Assembly (NCBI GenBank): GCA_032622095.1 | Contig: CP136065.1 | Span: 36,116,732-36,180,731, forward strand | From: Siphonodentalium dalli | Lineage: Eukaryota > Mollusca > Scaphopoda > Gadilida > Siphonodentaliidae | Direction: 5' to 3' | DNA length: 64,000 nt | In this document: positions 1 to 13,670 of the stretch, piece after piece | Numbering within the stretch: the first letter of the stretch is position 1 | Layout: each line of letters starts with the position of its first letter | The notes under the pieces: generated by a model | What the model was told of the DNA's origin: nothing | The model's database searches: none | Seen by the model: the letters and a program-made list of their open reading frames with translations, nothing else | Translations under genes and position numbers: made by a program

Positions 1-2398
1 AAAGCCAAAGAAATAGTAATATAGGACCCTCTGATCGGATTGTTGTTGTTGGAATATGTTGAGATGGGGACCCTCTGATCGGATTGAGTACCTTTAATAT
101 ACCACTTCTTTTGACTGGTACTGTACTACTGTATATATCAACAACAGCTATTTGGGATTGGTCCCTTCAAGACACCAGCAGATCCAATAAACATGTAACT
201 GTGCGCAATGACTTGGCGACAATGTTCTCATGTTCCATGAAATATTAGTGAATCAGCAGAAGATAGTTTGATATTAACATCCAACCAATAATAGTGTACT
301 CTTGGTAAATTGTCGTGATACTGGTAACTTGACGATAACATGGCGAATAATGACCAGGTCTCATATCCACAGGTTTCAATGAACAATGATGAACACGGGG
401 TGAATTGGTCGGGGTCATTGTAAAGTTGGAATTGTAGATATGTGATTATCCATCACAACACGGCATCAGTTTCATTGTTTTTGGTCTTTTTGTTGACATT
501 GTTGTGCACTGTACAGCACTAGTACATGTAGTATATCCTCTCTTGTAGTTGTACATGCATGTCAATGTGCTCTGAAAGAATTAGATTCTGAACAAGTGCT
601 GTCAACTGCATTTTCAACATTCTAATATTAATAGCTGCTCATTGAGTCGTTGTTATTATTGTCACTATTGCTTGACATCGAAGCTTGTGTTCATTTGAAT
701 GAAGTCAGACCATTGATTCGATTAGATGGATCATATCATGATTCATCGATTAATTGGCATGCATCTCTACTCTCGATGATTTTAGTGGAAATTGTCAATG
801 ATTAATATAAAGCCTTTTTTTCGCAGAATTTAAACTTGTCCGGTTATCAGAGGAACCGAAATCAGACCGTCTTTAATAACTGTCCGCAATATAACAGGTA
901 ACAGTCTCGATCACCAATCCAAGCCCGAATGAACATCAAGTTCAACTTGGGGTACTCGTCCACAATTGACAATGTCAATGCGAAAAACGTTCACCACACT
1001 GTATGCACTGTACTATGTACATGTACATGTAACCTTGAAGGAGTCATCACTGACTCATCAGGCACAAATCTAATTTTGGCAGCAAATACTTCAGGCGCCG
1101 TTCTTTCACATGTAGAATCAAGATTCAAGCCATTATTGACAAATTGTCCACTTGTTGAAAGCAGCCAAATAATTAGCAGATTAGTTCAACAATATACGAT
1201 GAACGGCTTCGCAGATTATTTTCATAACTTCTCTTTTATCCTGGTTTTATCCGCTCTCCAAATACGCCATGGTTGTTATTTATGTAATATGTCGTCTCTT
1301 TTATTTCGTTCGACGCCAATATCACGTCTAAATCACTCTGATTTTAGTGATTTTATGGAAATAAAAATGTCTGCCACAAAATGGTGAGACAATAATTTGA
1401 GTTAAAATTACGTACTCGTCCATATACGTACCAACCCAATTAACACAGAATGAATGCGATATTATATACATATTAAATGTCAGCAGATTAAGATTCAGTT
1501 ATACTGTATGGAGTCATTGTCGTATATAATATGTCGCCGATAAGTATACAATTGAGTTTTGACGGCATGACTGAATCATGAAAATATTAACCTTAGTAAC
1601 TAAGATGTGACTAAGGTCAAACTTAGTTACTTTTGGCTAAGTTAGTCAAATATAACTAAGTTACGGGTTGACTAAGGCTATGACTAAGTTTTTTTTTTCA
1701 GTGCATAGAGCTAGCGTCTGGTCTAGGTAACATGGTGATTTAAACGTCCACTTAAACATATCCTCGCTAACGACGTAAATGGAAATTGTGCTAAGATGTT
1801 CAACGTAGTCAGGAGGCTGTTCGAGGCAAGATCATAGGTATAGCTGACCCAATTATGTAATCCTTTGAGAAACAGTATACATTACACACCTTATTTCATA
1901 TTGTATTTACTATATTGATCCTTGTGTATAAATATGTGTTTTCATACATTACGACATTGTATATATTCATGGCAAGTTTTTTTGGCAACCTTTCCCAATA
2001 CAGGGGCGTTATTTGCTCAAAATATTATATTCAACAATTTCTGAAAACTAATGCTCTGTAAACATTTACTGAAGACGAAGAACACACACAAGATAGATCG
2101 ATAACAATGGACCATTGACCGACATACAAGTTTTATAACAGGATGAAAGGCGAGTAATTCCATTTATTGCGAAAACATTCTGCATGAGCGTATTGTATTT
2201 TTGTATTTTGAGACTACGGTTTACATTCGACGTTTTTCGTAATCATTACAAGCGCTAAGGCTTTGACCCCAGAAACGTGATAATATTCGAAATCAGTTGT
2301 TGCTGGCGGAGGATCCACTTTTGTCACCCGGAGGTCAAAGTTACGAAGTAGCATCTGATTTTCACTCTTAGAACAAATGTGTATAAATTCTACACAAT
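1..2398. other. No gene recognised
   Basis: This is AT-rich sequence. GGGACCCTCTGATCGGATTG-like phrases occur twice (about 24 and 67). A 152-codon frame at 929-1387 has no recognisable domain and nothing to suggest it is coding. Confidence 0.5.
1585..1695. repeat. Degenerate 'actaagtta' repeats
   Basis: Irregular copies of ACTAAGTTA and TTAGTTAC occur on both strands, followed by a T run. Low-complexity sequence. Confidence 0.6.
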
Positions 2399-3996
2399 GG
2401 CCGGATTCGTCATCTCAGGTTTATACCTCATAGTTTAAACCTGGTTTAAACCTACATTGGCGGTCCAGCCAAACCGGGTCAAAGGGGGCATTTTTGTCGT
2501 TTCCAGCTAATTGACAACTCGATTCGGTGATATGAGCTAGCAGTCAAACTACCCTCTTACCAATCGGACAAAAAGACAAGCCGATATAATGGTTATTGAC
2601 ATGTCATAAATTATACCGAACACGTGCACGCTCAATTGATTTATCCATTGAGAAATGAGTATCGCTCATGGATCATTAATCCGATCTCTTTGTGAGTTTA
2701 AATCATCTGACAAAGGGCATGTCTATCAGCACGAGTTTCACGCGCTGTTTATCACTTTGTTTGTGATAGATTTTCTACACGATGCTTTACCCGCAAAGAC
2801 AAACTTTGGTGTATTTACATTTATATATGTATATATTAAAGGGTATAGGAGCTGTATATATGTATGTTCGTTTGTCTGTTCCCAACTGTTCTAAAACTGA
2901 TTTAAAAATAAAAAAATTTAATTAAAAAAAACAATCGAGTCAATACTGGACCAAGAGGTCAGTCAAGTAAAAGCAATTTGCTTATGAGTGCACACCAGAA
3001 GCGGCATCTGAACTGTTTGAAGTGGGCAACCATATTACATGCGTTGCTTTTTTTCAATGTAATAAATTTTCCGTCGTGCAGAAAATCAAAAAGTTCCCAG
3101 GTTTTGAACTGGTGGAATATTATGGGAATTGATGGGCGGAGCCAGAGTAGAACTTTGTGGCATGATCTACATCAAAATATGTTATCAAATTTGACTCATA
3201 TAGGAATATAACTTTAGGATTGCAAACTATGTGTATAGCATATCTGGTCATGCAGTAGCATGGTTTTGATGTCAAAATTAAAACGTTGAACCATTCAAAT
3301 GAATTCTTAGACAACACCAGTATTTGTGATTTCCACAAGCCAAAAAAAGAAACACACAAGATAGTTGTAAAAATCATATTGAAGGAACATGTCCATATAT
3401 GAGCAAACCTCGCTTACGAAAGAATCAACTGTGACATGATAACACCAGTCGGCAGCCGCCACTTAGACACGCCCTCACTCGAGATAATTTACAGCTCCAC
3501 CCTTTGATTGACTGTTTGACAGTTCTAAACCGCGATGAAGAAAAGACGGATTCGTCATCTCAAGTTTAGCATTGGTAAAGCTGGTTTAGCTGAACCGCCG
3601 AATTAGATGGTTTAGTTGCCGGTTTTTAAGCTTATAAAACGCAAACAAAAAAAAAATATCTAAATTGACAATAACTTATCCCTACATGCTTTATAGGTGT
3701 GAGTGCTTCTCGCTTATACATTTCCAATCAAAATATGGTCGCTGTCGTAATTATTGATTTTCGCAATCAATAAAACGAGGCGGTCCGCATTAGGAAAGTA
3801 CGATTATTATCTCGACGATACAGAGACACTACTGCTAAACCACTGGTCTGGCTGGACCAAGTTTAAACCAGAGATGACGAATGCGTCACTTAGACCTGTG
3901 GTCGCGGGTTTAAACTACGGATTTTGCTGACTCACGGGGGTTTAAACCTAGAGGTTTACGTAGACCAGGTTTAAACCTGAGATGACGAATCGGGCC
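2399..3996. mobile_element. GATTCGTCATCTC-family foldback element, copy A (interrupted)
   Basis: It starts GGCCGGATTCGTCATCTCAGG and ends CTGAGATGACGAATCGGGCC, inverted termini. Its first 160 bp and its part from ~3410 match the reverse complement of 46351-47149. About 830 bp (2565-3400) has no counterpart there and is probably an insertion. Internal GTTTAAAC blocks and further copies of the terminal motif give nested inverted repeats. No coding capacity is visible. Confidence 0.75.
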
Positions 3997-6228
3997 TTAG
4001 TGTCAATACCGAAGATAAAAGTACAGTCTGGACCGGACTGGAAATGAGAAAATTGATATACTTAAGATACTTATAAAAAGTATACAGCTATTCCTTCTCT
4101 ATGTTATTCTGTAACAAAATGTTTGTTTGTATCGTTCATGCTTTTAAAATGATTGTCTCGTGATTGTCATCGCGTTGACCTGTGTATACTATATCGCTGG
4201 TCGCGCTGAGAATCCAAATACATAATATTATGTGTTGTTAACTTATTAAATTTTTCAAGTTGGACAAGATTCCAGCTACTTTATTACAGTGTATTCTGAA
4301 AAATTTCCATTGCTATTTTCTATTTTTGATGCATTATAGCACCATTATATAGGGCACAACATTGTCTGCAAATCAGGTGCAAAGAACAATGATGAGGACA
4401 ACTTTATCAGAAAGCATTATTAAGAAAGCATAATATAACACCAATTCATCTCAAGTTTAGCATTGGTAAAGCTGGTTTAGCTGAACCGCCGAATTAGATG
4501 GTTTAGTTGCCGGTTTTTAAGCTTATAAAACGCAAACAAACAAAAAATATCTAAATTGACAATAACTTATCCCTACATGCTTTATAGGTGTGAGTGCTTC
4601 TCGCTTATACATTTCCAATCAAAATATGGTCGCTGTCGTAATTATTGATTTTCGCAATCAATAAAACGAGGCGGTCCGCATTAGGAAAGTACGATTATTA
4701 TCTCGACGATACAGAGACACTACTGCTAAACCACTGGTCTGGCTGGACCAAGTTTAAACCAGAGATGACGAATGCGTCACTTAGACCTGTGGTCGCGGGT
4801 TTAAACTACGGATTTTGCTGACTCATGGGGGTTTAAACCTAGAGGTTTACGTAGACGAGGTTTAAACCTGAGATGACGAATCGGGCCTTAGTGTCAATAC
4901 CGAAGATAAAAGTACAGTCTGGACCGGACTGGAAATGAGAAAATTGATATACTTAAGATACTTATAAAAAGTATACAGCTATTCCTTCTCTATGTTATTC
5001 TGTAACAAAATGTTTGTTTGTATCGTTCATGCTTTTAAAATGATTGTCTCGTGATTGTCATCGCGTTGACCTGTGTATACTATATCGCTGGACGCGCTGA
5101 GAATCCAAATACATAATATTATGTGTTGTTAACTTATTAAATTTTTCAAGTTGGACAAGATTCCAGCTACTTTATTACAGTGTATTCTGAAAAATTTCCA
5201 TTGCTATTTTCTATTTTTGATGCATTATAGCACCATTATATAGGGCACAACATTGTCTGCAAATCAGGTGCAAAGAACAATGATGAGGACAATTTTATCA
5301 GAAAGCATTATTAAGAAAGCATAATATAACACCAATTCATCTCAAGTTTAGCATTGGTAAAGCTGGTTTAGCTGAACCGCCGAATTAGATGGTTTAGTTG
5401 CCGGTTTTTAAGCTTATAAAACGCAAACAAACAAAAAATATCTAAATTGACAATAACTTATCCCTACATGCTTTATAGGTGTGAGTGCTTCTCGCTTATA
5501 CATTTCCAATCAAAATATGGTCGCTGTCGTAATTATTGATTTTCGCAATCAATAAAACGAGGCGGTCCGCATTAGGAAAGTACGATTATTATCTCGACGA
5601 TACAGAGACACTACTGCTAAACCACTGGTCTGGCTGGACCAAGTTTAAACCAGAGATGACGAATGCGTCACTTAGACCTGTGGTCGCGGGTTTAAACTAC
5701 GGATTTTGCTGACTCACGGGGGTTTAAACCTAGAGGTTTACGTAGACGAGGTTTAAACCTGAGATGACGAATCGGGCCTTAGTGTCAATACCGAAGATAA
5801 AAGTACAGTCTTGACCGGACTGGAAATGAGAAAATTGATATACTTAAGATACTTATAAAAAGTATACAGCTATTCCTTCTCTATGTTATTCTGTAACAAA
5901 ATGTTTGTTTGTATCGTTCATGCTTTTAAAATGATTGTCTCGTGATTGTCATCGCGTTGACCTGTGTATACTATATCGCTGGTCGCGCTGAGAATCCAAA
6001 TACATAATATTATGTGTTGTTAACTTATTAAATTTTTCAAGTTGGACAAGATTCCAGCTACTTTATTACAGTGTATTCTGAAAAATTTCCATTGCTATTT
6101 TCTATTTTTGATGCATTATAGCACCATTATATAGGGCACAACATTGTCTGCAAATCAGGTGCAAAGAACAATGATGAGGACAACTTTATCAGAAAGCATT
6201 ATTAAGAAAGCATAATATAACACCAATC
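3556..6228. repeat. Three tandem copies of an 891-bp unit
   Basis: The copies start at 3556, 4447 and 5338 (CATCTCAAGTTTAGC). They are nearly identical, with scattered single-base differences such as GACCAGG/GACGAGG and CTCACGG/CTCATGG. The unit combines the distal part of a GATTCGTCATCTC-family element with ~440 bp of its flank. Confidence 0.95.
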
Positions 6229-7487
6229 ATAGACTAAGTTTCTGCGAATCACGATTGTTTCATTGAATATACAATTGGGGGGGGGGGATTTCACGTCCAA
6301 ATATTAAACAATTTCTGACATAGTGAGATAGTAGGAAGTTTCACTGAGAAGAGAAATCATAGAGCGGTATATATTACATAATGTTGTGCCCTGCATACGT
6401 GTACATGTAATCATGTATGCTGACTTGTTATGCCATTTTGCAATTGTTCGAAATGAGAAGGGATGGCCCGGTCCCCGTCCGATACAGCCGTCGCGAGCCG
6501 TGAACCGGTACCGGACCAATAGACATGAAGCGTACCTGACATTCAAAATTTAACAAATAAGAATCCGAACTATATCATAACGTGTAATTGTGGATATTCT
6601 GTGATATTTTTCAAATATATAGCACATGATATGTAATAAATCCTGTAAATTATCAAAAATTCGTGAATTAATGTTTGATTATCAGCGTAGCTTGATAACA
6701 TGGAGGAAACGTAATTAAAATAATTTGGAAAGGTTTACTAAGAGTGAGTCTAAGACCATGCCGAAATCAGTAATTAAAATGTTGGATATGGAATATAATA
6801 ACCAGCTTCGGGTTATCGAGAGAGCTACTCTGGTTTAAAACGAACTTTGCATAGATAACTTTGAGGGAAGGTTTTGGTTCACGAAGTGCTCTCATTTATT
6901 TTGTATCCCGGGAATGGTCTATTGGTAGGGTTTCTGTAGAATAAGATTGGTCGAGATGCGTTTCGGTGAAGCAGAGGATGTAACACTCATTTATGGATTC
7001 CACTAATTTTCTAGCTTATTTCTGATTTACGAATATTTATATTGAAATATGGTTATTTCCTTTATTGTATTTGTCTCAGATGGTCCTGGGTTACTATGAA
7101 CTGATCCCGATATGACACGAGAAAGACCAGTAGCAGTTGAATATTAAACCCTTTGGAGAGTATGCAAATTGTGGTTGTCCTATTTGTATATACTGTGTTC
7201 ATGCGGACACACGACGGGTATTATATACAATGTAGTCTCGCATAATTTACTGTATGTTATAGAAGGTTGGTAAATCGTAGACCGAAATTAGGTGACGTGT
7301 TTGGAGATGACTCAATTATGAAAATACATAGAATAAATCTTAGATGAATCCATGAATATGGAAACTACAGAAAAAAAAACCCCAGAAGAAACGAAACAAA
7401 ACAATAATCAAATACAAGCAAACACTGAATAAATATAAAAAATAAAGTTAGTTAATACTTTGACCTACATGTAGAGCACTAAGTTTT
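6229..7487. other. No gene recognised
   Basis: A G run is at about 6279-6288. Otherwise AT-rich sequence without coding signals. Confidence 0.5.
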
Positions 7488-7611
7488 GGTTAATAAGTTA
7501 TAATATATTCATTTGATTGGTTAATAAGTTCTAATATATTCATTTGATTGGTTAATAAGTTATAATATATTCATTTGATTGGTTAATAAGTTCTAATAGA
7601 TCGATTTGAAT
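7488..7611 (+). repeat. 31-bp tandem repeat, four copies
   Basis: GGTTAATAAGTTMTAATATA plus TTCATTTGATT starts at 7488, 7519, 7550 and 7581; the last copy is diverged. Confidence 0.9.
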
Positions 7612-7683
7612 AAGAAAGTGTCGTTTTCAAAATAAGTATGTAGCAATTGTTCTAACAGAAAAAAGAATCAGTGCTTATACACT

Positions 7684-8211
7684 TTAAAGATACGGGCGAT
7701 GTTGGCGGTGGGTATGCTATTAAAATATTCACCTCCGTCAAAAACCGCCATAAACAGAAAGAATAGTAAAATAGAGACATACCTTGTTCTTATACCAATC
7801 AGAACTATGGCATAAACAGTATGTTATTGTCAATTGTTTTCCCTTTGTTATGTAAACAAAAGCAAAAAACGTTACGTTTCCTGGCTTTTGTTTATATCCG
7901 GATATGGTAAACATAAAGAGCGTTATTTGTTACTGTTTTCCTGATATGGAAATAATAAAGAGCGTTTTATATCATTTTTGTGTGATTAACCAATATAATT
8001 GCGCTGTGTTATGTAAACAGAAGCATAACTTCTGTGACACGAGCAGGCTCTTGTTTACGCCCACCATCGTACGTCTTGACGACAGTATACTATTTACGAG
8101 CTCATTATGTTTGGCATATAATAAAACTATATATATTTTAATATTCCTTCTGTTGGTGGCGATTTGAACAAATATGAATATTTCTGCAACGAACGCCGCC
8201 CGTGCCATTAA
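7684..8211 (+). mobile_element. Second TTAA MITE family, copy 1
   Basis: This ~528-bp element has TTAA at each end and short imperfect TIRs (AGRTACGG…GGC; right end read inward AGGYACG…GGC). It shares phrases such as CATAAACAGTATGTTATTGTCA and AAACATAAAGAGCGTT with copies at 44453 and 58698. It is the most diverged of the three. Confidence 0.75.
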
Positions 8212-8520
8212 GTACAATCCTGTTGCTCCAATTTAGAACCTGAAAACTACAACAATATCATCAGTACGCACATGGAACGAACGTCTGGTAGGCAACCGTG
8301 AGTTTAACTGATACTTACACGTGGGGTGGTCACAGGTATCCTGACACAGAATGCTATAATTATCATGCGTTCGGATATACAGTGTAGCGGTTGATTGCTT
8401 CTTGTTATCGGTTTGATATTATACGCAGTGGGACCGCTGAGCGAGATCTCGTGTATACAACACTGCGAATACCTCGTTTCCGGGTATCCGGGCCTAATTC
8501 GCAGTAACGTGGCTTCATTA

Positions 8521-9220
8521 TGTTTATTCAGGATCACATATCAAATTCCAGGCAGAGTTATCTCTCATCGCTCCACTGAGATACCACTGCCGCAAGGACA
8601 TTTGGTAAGGATCTCGTACATGTTCTTAGTTTATAAATAAAATCGTCTGTGTCTAGCTCAGTTCACATTGTTCTTATCAATACCGAAAAAATACCATTAT
8701 TGCAAACTTTTGGCGGTCAAAATAAGATAAAATAGGTGACTAAATATAGTTCCGACGATAAGGAAAAAAAATAGATGTATCGGTCCGCAAAGCACCATCC
8801 TTCCGGCAGTGAACTATCGCAGTGATAACGGAAAGGGTGCTGCATGAAGTTGGATCACATATATGTGGCATAAGAATCCAAACTCCAGGCAGACAATCTC
8901 CCACCGCTCCACAGAGATACCACTGCCACAAGGATATTTGGTAAGGATTTCTGACATGAACTTTGTTCTTATGTTTTAGCATTAAAATTGACTATGTATG
9001 GCTCAGTTCATATTGTTCTGATCAATACCGAAAACATTTCCATTATTGCCAACTTTTGGTGGTCAAAATAAGGTAATAGGTGACTAAATATAGTTCCGAC
9101 GATACATAAAAATAGACATATCGGTCCGCAAAGTACCATCCTTCCGGCAGTGATATATCGCAGTGATAACGCGCTGCATGGAGTTTGATAAGAATCATCA
9201 ATACATAAAACAAATTTAAC
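8521..9220. repeat. ~340-bp tandem duplication
   Basis: The phrase GGCAGA…CGCTCCAC(T/A)GAGATACC recurs at 8549 and 8886, and TAGTTCCGACGATA…TCGGTCCGCAAAG at about 8747 and 9091. There are about two diverged units. Confidence 0.8.
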
Positions 9221-9524
9221 ATTTGAATTTGAAATATTAGCCGCAGGTATCATGTAAACTATTCAGTTCATTTCAAAGAGACAGAGAGGGGCGGTGATAT
9301 CACATGTTCCTCGCCACGTCTTATATATTCACAAATTTCAAGTAAGATAATATTATCAGATGATTGAAGGATGGTTGCTAATGCAAGTTGCAAACAGTCA
9401 ATGCCCACGATGGAATAAGTTAAGGATGCTGCATTCGAATAAGAAGTGATATTCGTCTCCAACTGCGCCGCTATCACATAGATAGCAAACATGTCTTCTG
9501 CGTCCAGTTGGTTCTAAGAGCCCG

Positions 9525-9635
9525 TTTCAATTGGCAAGTGGTGATTCGAACATTGGAACCGTATTAAGGTTCATATATCATTACATTTCAATTACGAAAG
9601 GTATTTTTCTTGACTAAACTCAGTTTGGAATTAGG
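9525..9635 (+). repeat. Dispersed repeat (shared with 22021-22170)
   Basis: CAATTGGCAAGTGGTGATTC…CGTATTAAGGTTCATATAT is a diverged copy of CAACTGGCAAGTAGCGATTC…CGTATTACGGTCCATATAT at 22021. The further part of that unit recurs at 12007-12060. Confidence 0.65.
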
Positions 9636-9903
9636 ATCCTGCGAATATTCGATGTCGATATGACTGGTGTGATTCGGTGTTGATACCAAATCGGAACCCC
9701 TGATTCGAAAAAGTTTGCATTATCCAAGATGTCTCCATCACTGAACTATGGGTTCGGATTGTGCGCTGGGGAATGGTTAACTAAATGTAGGAATGGTATG
9801 CCACATTCTACGGCTCACATGCGGTGTGTTAAATTAGTAAAGGGTGTGTCACTTTGGTAACGCCAGAAAGCGTACATAATAAAAAGCTACCCGAAATGGA
9901 CAA

Positions 9904-11490
9904 ACAGTTGTGGTGTGACTAATTACTGCCCGGGCAAGCCCGGACACGCCCGGGCAGCCCCATGGGCCCGCGGACAGTGTAATGTGATGGCTTATGGTAG
10001 TAGGAAACAAAATACGTATAGATTATGAAAATTGACTTGCTGATGTTGACTTGCCGATGTTGACTAAAAAAAACCCCGAGAGAGTCCGGGCACACAGGGA
10101 CACGATCAGATTAGATATTGATGACTAATGGTAGCGAGGCACTTACTGTAGGTATACCGTGAAGACTGAGTAGCCATCTCGTTCACGACCGGCTTCATTA
10201 ACCCCTTAAATGACTATATGCACCAGAAGAACACAGGAGAGCCCGGGCAGCCCCATGGGCCCATGGACAACATAATATGATGCCTTATGGTAGTGGGATA
10301 CATACTAAGTATTGGTTTCGAACGTTTATTTGCTGTATCATCGACCGTCGGTTTTATTAACCCTTTAAATTCCGATATTGGCTAAATAGTGGGATAGACT
10401 AGCAACAAAATTGTTCACTTTATGATTAAAGTACATATGTACATATTCACATACTAATTGATATTAGGTATGGAACCATGCTGAAATTTTACTTTAACCC
10501 CTCTTTTAAGGGATTTCCCGCGTTTAATAATTAAATAGTTTACTAAATGTCGCATTTACTCTTACCATGGAATATGCAATTAAAAATTAGGTATATACAG
10601 TAAGTATGACTCTACGAGATATATTGATACATTTTAGGCCAAAATTGGAACCCCCGTCCAAGATGGCCCTCAAAATGGTAGCCGTTAGTGGAAAATTTGA
10701 CATTTTTTCACTAATATATTCTATATCAGTTTCAGCTGTGTGGAACTGGTTGAGAATTTGACTTTATTTTGTGATGCTCATATTATCTAATCATTGTAGC
10801 AATGAAATATGTCATCCATGCGGTTCCATCCCCTTGAAATCCTTAAAAAATCAATTTTTACAGAATTCAGTATAAAATTTCACCAAAAATCATAAATAAT
10901 TCCTAGTCACATTTCAATAAGAAATGAGCAGAACTGCACAATGTAAGTAATGCATACCATTACTTGTGACCATATTAACCCAATGGAATCATGGAATCAA
11001 ATTGTCTCTTTGGCTAAAAACCAATAGCCAATATCGGTATTTAAAGGGTTAATAAAACCGGCGGTGGATGACACAGCAAATAAACGTTCGCAACATATAC
11101 TTAGTATTTATCCCACTACCATAAGGCATCATATTATGGCTAGTCAGTCTTCACAGTATACCTTTAGTAAGTGCCTCGCTACCATTAGTCATCAATATAT
11201 AATCTGATCGGGTACCTGTGTGCCCGGACCTTCCCGGGTTTTTTTTAAAGTCAATATCGGAATTTAAAGGGTTAAAAATAAACCCACCGGTGGATGACAC
11301 AGCAAGTCAATTTCATAATCTATGCTTATTTTGTATCATACTACCATAATCCATCACATTACACTGCCCGCGTGCCCATGGGGCTGCCCGGGCCCGTCCT
11401 GGTTTGCCCGGGTGTGTCCGGGCGTGTCCGGGCGTGTCCGGGCTTGTCCGGGCCTTGTCCGGGCAGTAATTAGTCACACACAACAGTTGT
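9904..11490. mobile_element. Foldback element with CCCGGGC-rich arms and 8-bp target duplication
   Basis: The element body is 9912-11482, with ACAGTTGT on both flanks (9904-9911 and 11483-11490). The ends share GTGTGACTAATTACTGCCCG in inverted orientation. The arms (about 9912-10392 and 11030-11482) are long inverted repeats. Each contains two diverged sub-units with GCCCGGGCAGCCCCATGGGC, a TAATATGATGCCTTATGGTA-like block, and TTTTATTAACCCTTTAAA. An 8-bp duplication fits hAT-type transposition. The middle (10393-11029) is non-coding unique sequence. Confidence 0.8.
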
Positions 11491-12692
11491 ATGACTGGTA
11501 ACTGGTTATATTAATTGCGCTATCGGATTGCGATTGTTTCTCGCGAGCTGCATTATTGTAATAAGTCATCTGTTTAGTAGGAACATGGCCACGTTGTACA
11601 CCGACTGTTAATTGATTTTGTCACACCATGGCCCGATCCCTTGGTTGTAGGGTGGCGAATGGACTCATATAACGGTCATAGTGTGCGCACAATCACACTT
11701 GAGATGATTAATACAACGATTAACCGCAAACTGAATAGTTATTTTATTCACAAGCATACACTGAACCACTTTAGGTTAATTATTTTATTATAAACAGATT
11801 CCGTACAATTGTATCCACGTATATTTTGTATTTTATTTCAAAATACAAACAGGTTAACGCAGTATAGGAACAAACACGCTACCGAATTTGATGATCGATA
11901 CGCTATGCACCGTTGTTGCCGATTCGATTCGAAATTCGATATCGATATTAGCCACCCGATTCGATATCGGATTTCGAATCTGGGGAAATGTGCCGATTCG
12001 CAGGCCACTATTTTGAATAATCTGTGCGACATTTGTTCATTGTGTCAACATCTACTTTTCTTTATTGATTTATTAAACAAGTTTTATCATTTATTACACA
12101 AGCCGATATGACATTGATCTCTGTTTCGGAAAATAGCCTGCAGCAACTAATGATTATATGCACAAATTACAGTCGCAAATGGAGATATAAATATAATGAA
12201 CACAAGTAAGTGGTTATTGTCAACGAAAGCAAGAATGAGCACACTAATGCTAGTTGTGGTGCATATGGGTTCTTCGTGTGGCCATCTTGGGGACCAGAGT
12301 TGCTATTCTGGATGAGTCGCTGATTCGATGTGGAGGTGTGGGTATAATTTCGCCAGGGTCGTTTGTGGATTTAGGGATGAAGTCTTCTCTTCGACGCCAT
12401 TATCTGGGGCTGAAGGCTTCATCATCTTCTCCGGTTTTGATTCGGTCAGGGGTACCAATTCCACGGCAGCGCTGGAACTTAAATTTGTAACTTTTTGATA
12501 TCTACACGATCAATGGCTAACGTTCGATAATGTGCGTACATACTGGAGCACTTTTTATTTACACCAATAACATACTAGGGCAATAAATATTATTTACGAA
12601 AATTCCGTTGTTATTATTAAGGTTTGTGTGAATGAAAGTCCCGGGTCATCCTATTACATGGTGGTTAACCCAGAGAGTTATGTTATGAAATG
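11491..12692. other. No gene recognised
   Basis: It contains a GATTCGATTCGAAATTCGAT-type simple stretch (11930-11980) and the second half of a dispersed repeat at 12007-12060. Nothing else. Confidence 0.5.
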
Positions 12693-13137
12693 TTCAATGG
12701 GGCTGATGGGGTCATTGTCACAAGGCATCGATCACATTCGTAACCAGCTTATTAAATCGATCACAAATGTAGCCAGCTTTTCTATGGCGATCACATTTGT
12801 AGCCAGCTTTTCGTGCGAGTCTCAATGAACACGATTAGGTTAATCTCGTTTTTCCGAGTTGATGACAACCAACTTGAATTTTAATTTGAAATTAATTCAT
12901 CTATTAATCTGAGGTTTCCGACCAATGTCGTTATATATAATGCTCGAACTATATTCCAATATAAGTTGATAAACGAGGTCAGTTTTGGAGCATGACGTCG
13001 ACGTCTTAGTCACGAACGCGATGACGTCATATTTCAAGCCATATAGAGTATATGTGTACGAATGTGACCGCCGGAGAAAAGCTGGCTACGAATGTGACCG
13101 GAGCTTTATGACAATGACCCCATCGGCTTCAATGGGT
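12693..13137. repeat. Inverted repeat with ~125-bp and ~85-bp arms
   Basis: TTCAATGGGGCTGATGGGGT…CATTGTCA and repeated GATCACATTTGTAGCCAGCTT in the left arm (12693-12815) face TGACAATGACCCCATCGGCT…CAATGG and AAAGCTGGCTACGAATGTGA in the right arm (13055-13137). It is probably a MITE-like element; its outer ends were not resolved. Confidence 0.6.
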
Positions 13138-13670
13138 ACTTTGTCGAATGATTTCAATTTATGGGACAGTTGAAGCAACTTAAACTGGGGTAGGGCTATT
13201 TGAAGAGGCGACCATAATATTTAGACTACATATGTCATGTTTACGTCTATTAATTCTTCCGTGTTAATTTTAAGTTTTGATACACCTCTGTCGTATGGTA
13301 ACAATCAAGGTATATCTATCAACAAAATGAGTTGATTAGAATCAATAAAAGCATGACATACACTGTTTACATAGTATTCATTTAATTCCTCGACGGGATC
13401 CATCGGTAGTCGATGTTACGAAGCAAACGTGAGCTTATTCCTTCCGGAATTTCTTTCACTTTCACTGGAGTGACAAGCACTGGCGACAGTGTTTGTGTTG
13501 ACATTGCACTTAATATTTATTTTATATGGTCTTCTTCTTCGTCTCTTTATATATCCATCCATTTAGGATAACCTCTTTCGAGTAAAAATATTGTGGTATG
13601 TACATATGTACAGTAGCTAAATAGATACAAAAAATTGGATAAAAGACGCGGAGACGTGCAGGTCTGACTA

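Noticed and set aside
929-1387. 152-codon open frame
   Set aside because: No domain, no compositional sign of coding and no repeat relation; left as unassigned.
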